From positions 3,410,001-3,474,000 of the forward strand of contig NZ_AP025518.1 in NCBI RefSeq assembly GCF_022179545.1: a DNA stretch of 64,000 nucleotides, given 5' to 3'. The translations under genes and the position numbers were made by a program. This DNA is from Mycolicibacterium fortuitum subsp. fortuitum. GTDB lineage: Bacteria; Actinomycetota; Actinomycetes; Mycobacteriales; Mycobacteriaceae. The notes under the pieces were generated by a model. It was given only the letters and a program-made list of their open reading frames with translations. It was not told the origin of the DNA and made no database searches. Of the stretch, positions 62,264 to 64,000 are shown in pieces (position 1 is the first letter of the stretch; each line of letters opens with the position of its first letter).

Positions 62264-62299
62264 GTCGGCAATTCTACCGGGCGGGCGCCGATCTGCGCG
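62264..62299 (-). promoter_or_regulatory. gcvP promoter
   Basis: TAGAAT on the minus strand (62276-62271) is a near-consensus -10 box. A start near 62264 would begin the transcript about 13 bases before the riboswitch. The -35 region (62299-62294) is not well matched, as is usual in mycobacteria. Confidence 0.55.
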
Positions 62300-62310
62300 A
62301 ACAGACGCAG

Positions 62311-62341
62311 AGGTGCCCCTCAACAACCGTTGGGGGCACCT
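62311..62341 (-). terminator. Terminator after MerR-family gene
   Basis: Stem 62311-62324 with 62329-62341 (13 pairs, one bulged base, loop AACC) lies 20 bases after the stop of the MerR-type gene. It separates that gene from the gcvP promoter. Confidence 0.65.
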
Positions 62342-62361
62342 AGGTGAGAGGCGGCCGAAAC

Positions 62362-62982
62362 TCAGCCGATCTTGCGATCGCGGCTTTTGCGCCGCGACGC
62401 GAGCTCATCTTCGGGTGATGCGATGGACTCACCACCATCGGCACGCTCACCCGGGAAGTCGGCGATGGTGCCGGTCAGCTCCCGCATGGCGCCCGACACC
62501 GCGATACCGAACACGCCCTGGCCGCCCTGAAGCAGATCCACGACCTCTTCAGCCGAGGTGCACTCGTAGACCGTGGTGCCGTCGGAGAACAGGGTGATGT
62601 TGGCGAGGTCCTGCACACCGCGCTGGCGCAGGTGGTCGACCGCGACCCGGATGTTGTGCAACGAGATGCCCGTGTCGAGCAACCGCTTGACGATCTTGAG
62701 GACCAGCACGTCCTTGAACGAGTACAGCCGCTGGCTACCTGAGCCGGCCGCGCCGCGGATGGACGGAACCACCAGGGAGGTGCGAGCCCAGTAATCGAGC
62801 TGACGGTAGGTGATACCGGCGATCTGGCAGGCACTCGGACCGCGGTAGCCGACCAACTCGTCCGGCACTGAATCATCGGGGAACAACCCGGCCTGCACGG
62901 GCTCACCGACCGGCCTGACAGGCGGCTCCGCGCCGCTCCCGGTGGTCAGATCCAACTCTTCCTGCCGTGGCGTGTCACCCAC
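62362..62982 (-). CDS. MerR family transcriptional regulator (Rv1830 type)
   Basis: A 206-residue regulator. The MerR-like winged helix lies at about residues 48-120 (GPSACQIAGITYRQLDYWAR, RLYSFKDVLVLKIVKRLLD) and a C-terminal effector region follows (SDGTTVYECTSAEEVVDLLQGG). GTG at 62982 with AGGA upstream gives QEELDLTTG near the start, as in Rv1830; the frame is open to 63051. In M. tuberculosis Rv1830 has been linked to control of growth and cell-division genes. The 255 bases between this gene and the DUF151 gene hold no further gene that I can support. Confidence 0.93.
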   Translation of the reverse strand: MGDTPRQEELDLTTGSGAEPPVRPVGEPVQAGLFPDDSVPDELVGYRGPSACQIAGITYRQLDYWARTSLVVPSIRGAAGSGSQRLYSFKDVLVLKIVKRLLDTGISLHNIRVAVDHLRQRGVQDLANITLFSDGTTVYECTSAEEVVDLLQGGQGVFGIAVSGAMRELTGTIADFPGERADGGESIASPEDELASRRKSRDRKIG

Positions 62983-63237
62983 TGTGAATCCTCTCGCCGT
63001 TCGAACTCGCCCGCACCGTACTGGTATGCCCTGCACCGCAGCAATCTTCATCGCGACGGTTTGCTGCGAGCTCGAATGTGTCGAGCATACGCTTCCCGCC
63101 CGGGCCTGATTGCCCGCTGCGATGAAAGTATGGCGCCCGAATTCCCGCCCGATTGCCTCCCGCGCCGCGTGTCGATACCGGTATACCCACTTGAGACGTA
63201 CCCGTGATCTGGGACCGAACAGCGGCGCCGGCGACGA

Positions 63238-63732
63238 TCATGTCGCTTTGAAGTCGTCCGGCGAAACGCTGTCCAGGAACTCCTTGAACTTCTCCACCTC
63301 GTCCTCACGGACGGTGCCGGCCGCCTCTTCGTCGTTCTCGTCGGGAATGAGCAGGCCGGCCTCGGCCAGCACCGCCTCTTCCACGTAGATCGGCACGCCC
63401 ACACGCAGGGCAATCGCCACCGAGTCGGAAGGCCGGGCCGAGACCTTGATGTCGCGGTCGAAGATCAGGTCGGCGTAGAACGTGCCTTCCTGCAGGTCGA
63501 CGATTCGAACCTCTTTGAGCGAATGTCCAAGAGCGGCAATCACATCTCGGATCAGATCGTGAGTGAGCGGGCGAGCGGGCTCGACGCCCTGTTGCTCCAG
63601 CGCGATGGCTGCGGCCTCAGACTGGCCGATCCAGATCGGCAGATAACGGTCACCGTTCGATTCCCGCAAGAGCAGCACGGGTTGGTTCTGCGGCTGCTCC
63701 ACCCGAATGCCGACCACACGAACCTCAGCCAT
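63238..63732 (-). CDS. DUF151 bifunctional nuclease family protein (Rv1829 type)
   Basis: A 164-residue protein with DUF151 over residues 1-135: MAEVRVVGIRVEQPQNQPVL-like opening strand, YLPIWIGQSEAAAIALEQQG, and the KVSARPSDSVAIALRVGVPI block that is the family signature. An acidic C-terminal tail follows (EVEKFKEFLD). Plant and some bacterial members show DNase/RNase activity. In mycobacteria the role is unproved. It sits between two MerR-type regulator genes, on the same strand, as Rv1829 does. Confidence 0.94.
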   Translation of the reverse strand: MAEVRVVGIRVEQPQNQPVLLLRESNGDRYLPIWIGQSEAAAIALEQQGVEPARPLTHDLIRDVIAALGHSLKEVRIVDLQEGTFYADLIFDRDIKVSARPSDSVAIALRVGVPIYVEEAVLAEAGLLIPDENDEEAAGTVREDEVEKFKEFLDSVSPDDFKAT

Positions 63733-63843
63733 CTGTGCCTGCCCTCCGCACCGCCGTGCCGTTTCGTCGAAATCTTCGTCCTTCGCCAGTTCGCCTCAGG
63801 GGTCCTGACTTAGACGAGCTGGCCGTCAAAACGAGTCTAGTCC

Positions 63844-64000
63844 TCAGCGATCCAGAACGTCGCGTACGGCGGACTTGATCAGCGACGTGTGCAAAGTGAT
63901 CGCCAGGGCCGCAACTTCGCGGGCCAGATCGTCGGCCCGGTCGCGCGCTCCGGCCTTGCCTGCCTTGCCAACCGGGCCCGCGATCTGCGCGATCAGGTCG
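63844..64000 (-). CDS. C-terminal part of MerR family regulator (Rv1828 type, partial)
   Basis: The last 51 codons of a gene running off the right edge of the window, ending at TGA 63846-63844. The sequence ([20 protein letters not shown], then [20 protein letters not shown]) is nearly the same as the end of M. tuberculosis Rv1828, a MerR-type regulator with a C-terminal effector helix bundle. It lies upstream of the DUF151 gene on the same strand. The garA gene would be expected just beyond the window. Confidence 0.85.
   Translation of the reverse strand, partial: DLIAQIAGPVGKAGKAGARDRADDLAREVAALAITLHTSLIKSAVRDVLDR

Noticed and set aside
62983..63237. Possible small gene or RNA between the MerR and DUF151 genes
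   Set aside because: Only short frames without ribosome binding sites and no convincing hairpin; probably promoter region.

Overview
The window is high-GC actinobacterial DNA, almost certainly from a fast-growing mycobacterium (Mycolicibacterium, M. smegmatis-like). The evidence is a mycolyltransferase of the antigen 85 type, an Apa antigen, F420-type oxidoreductases, many GTG starts with 4-base stop/start overlaps, and a gene order from about 16.7 kb to the end that follows M. tuberculosis Rv1870c down to Rv1828 with a few insertions. A lon gene, which M. tuberculosis lacks, argues for an environmental species. All statements about synteny come from memory of the H37Rv map, not from a search.

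Layout. 0-7 kb: tail of a probable glycosidase, a DUF1810 gene, a cyclase-like membrane protein overlapping an MscS channel with a cyclic-nucleotide-binding-like domain, an FbpC-type mycolyltransferase, and a membrane-anchored sulfite-oxidase-family molybdoenzyme. 7-17.5 kb: a small membrane protein, a quinone oxidoreductase remnant with its middle deleted, a 13E12-type HNH gene with an SOS box on its start codon, lon, an acyltransferase, cycA, a TfoX-like gene, an MpaB-like gene between two related small membrane proteins, a DUF998 protein, a lipoprotein and a frameshifted DUF72 gene. 17.5-31 kb: a ferredoxin-reductase-like flavoprotein, a two-gene unit of a winged-helix protein and a double ATPase of HerA type, a thiolase-like protein, phosphoketolase, a CAAX protease, a CGNR protein, adhA, a transglycosylase-associated protein and apa.

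31-41 kb: molybdate transporter genes modB-modC without modA, an SDR-like protein, an LLM oxidoreductase, ndh, and the urease cluster ureABCFGD on the minus strand. 41-50 kb: a thioesterase, an iron-regulated FhuF-like gene flanked by two IdeR-like boxes, blaI-blaR, gnd, guaB1, and two CNNM/CorC-type membrane proteins preceded by a structured leader with a proline-rich small frame. 49-64 kb: a TetR regulator divergent from a DMSO-reductase-family molybdoenzyme and a quinone oxidoreductase, with a 27-bp operator between them; then a putative glycosylase, glcB, a VWA protein, gcvP under a tandem glycine riboswitch, a MerR regulator, a DUF151 nuclease-like protein and the end of a second MerR gene.

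Themes. Molybdenum is shared by modBC and the two molybdoenzymes. Central carbon metabolism is represented by xfp, gnd, glcB, gcvP and ndh. Several regulatory sites can be read directly: LexA, IdeR, TetR and BlaI sites, a glycine riboswitch and a possible HspR site. Two genes are decaying. The least explained units are the winged-helix/double-ATPase pair, the MpaB-like trio and the leader before the CNNM genes.
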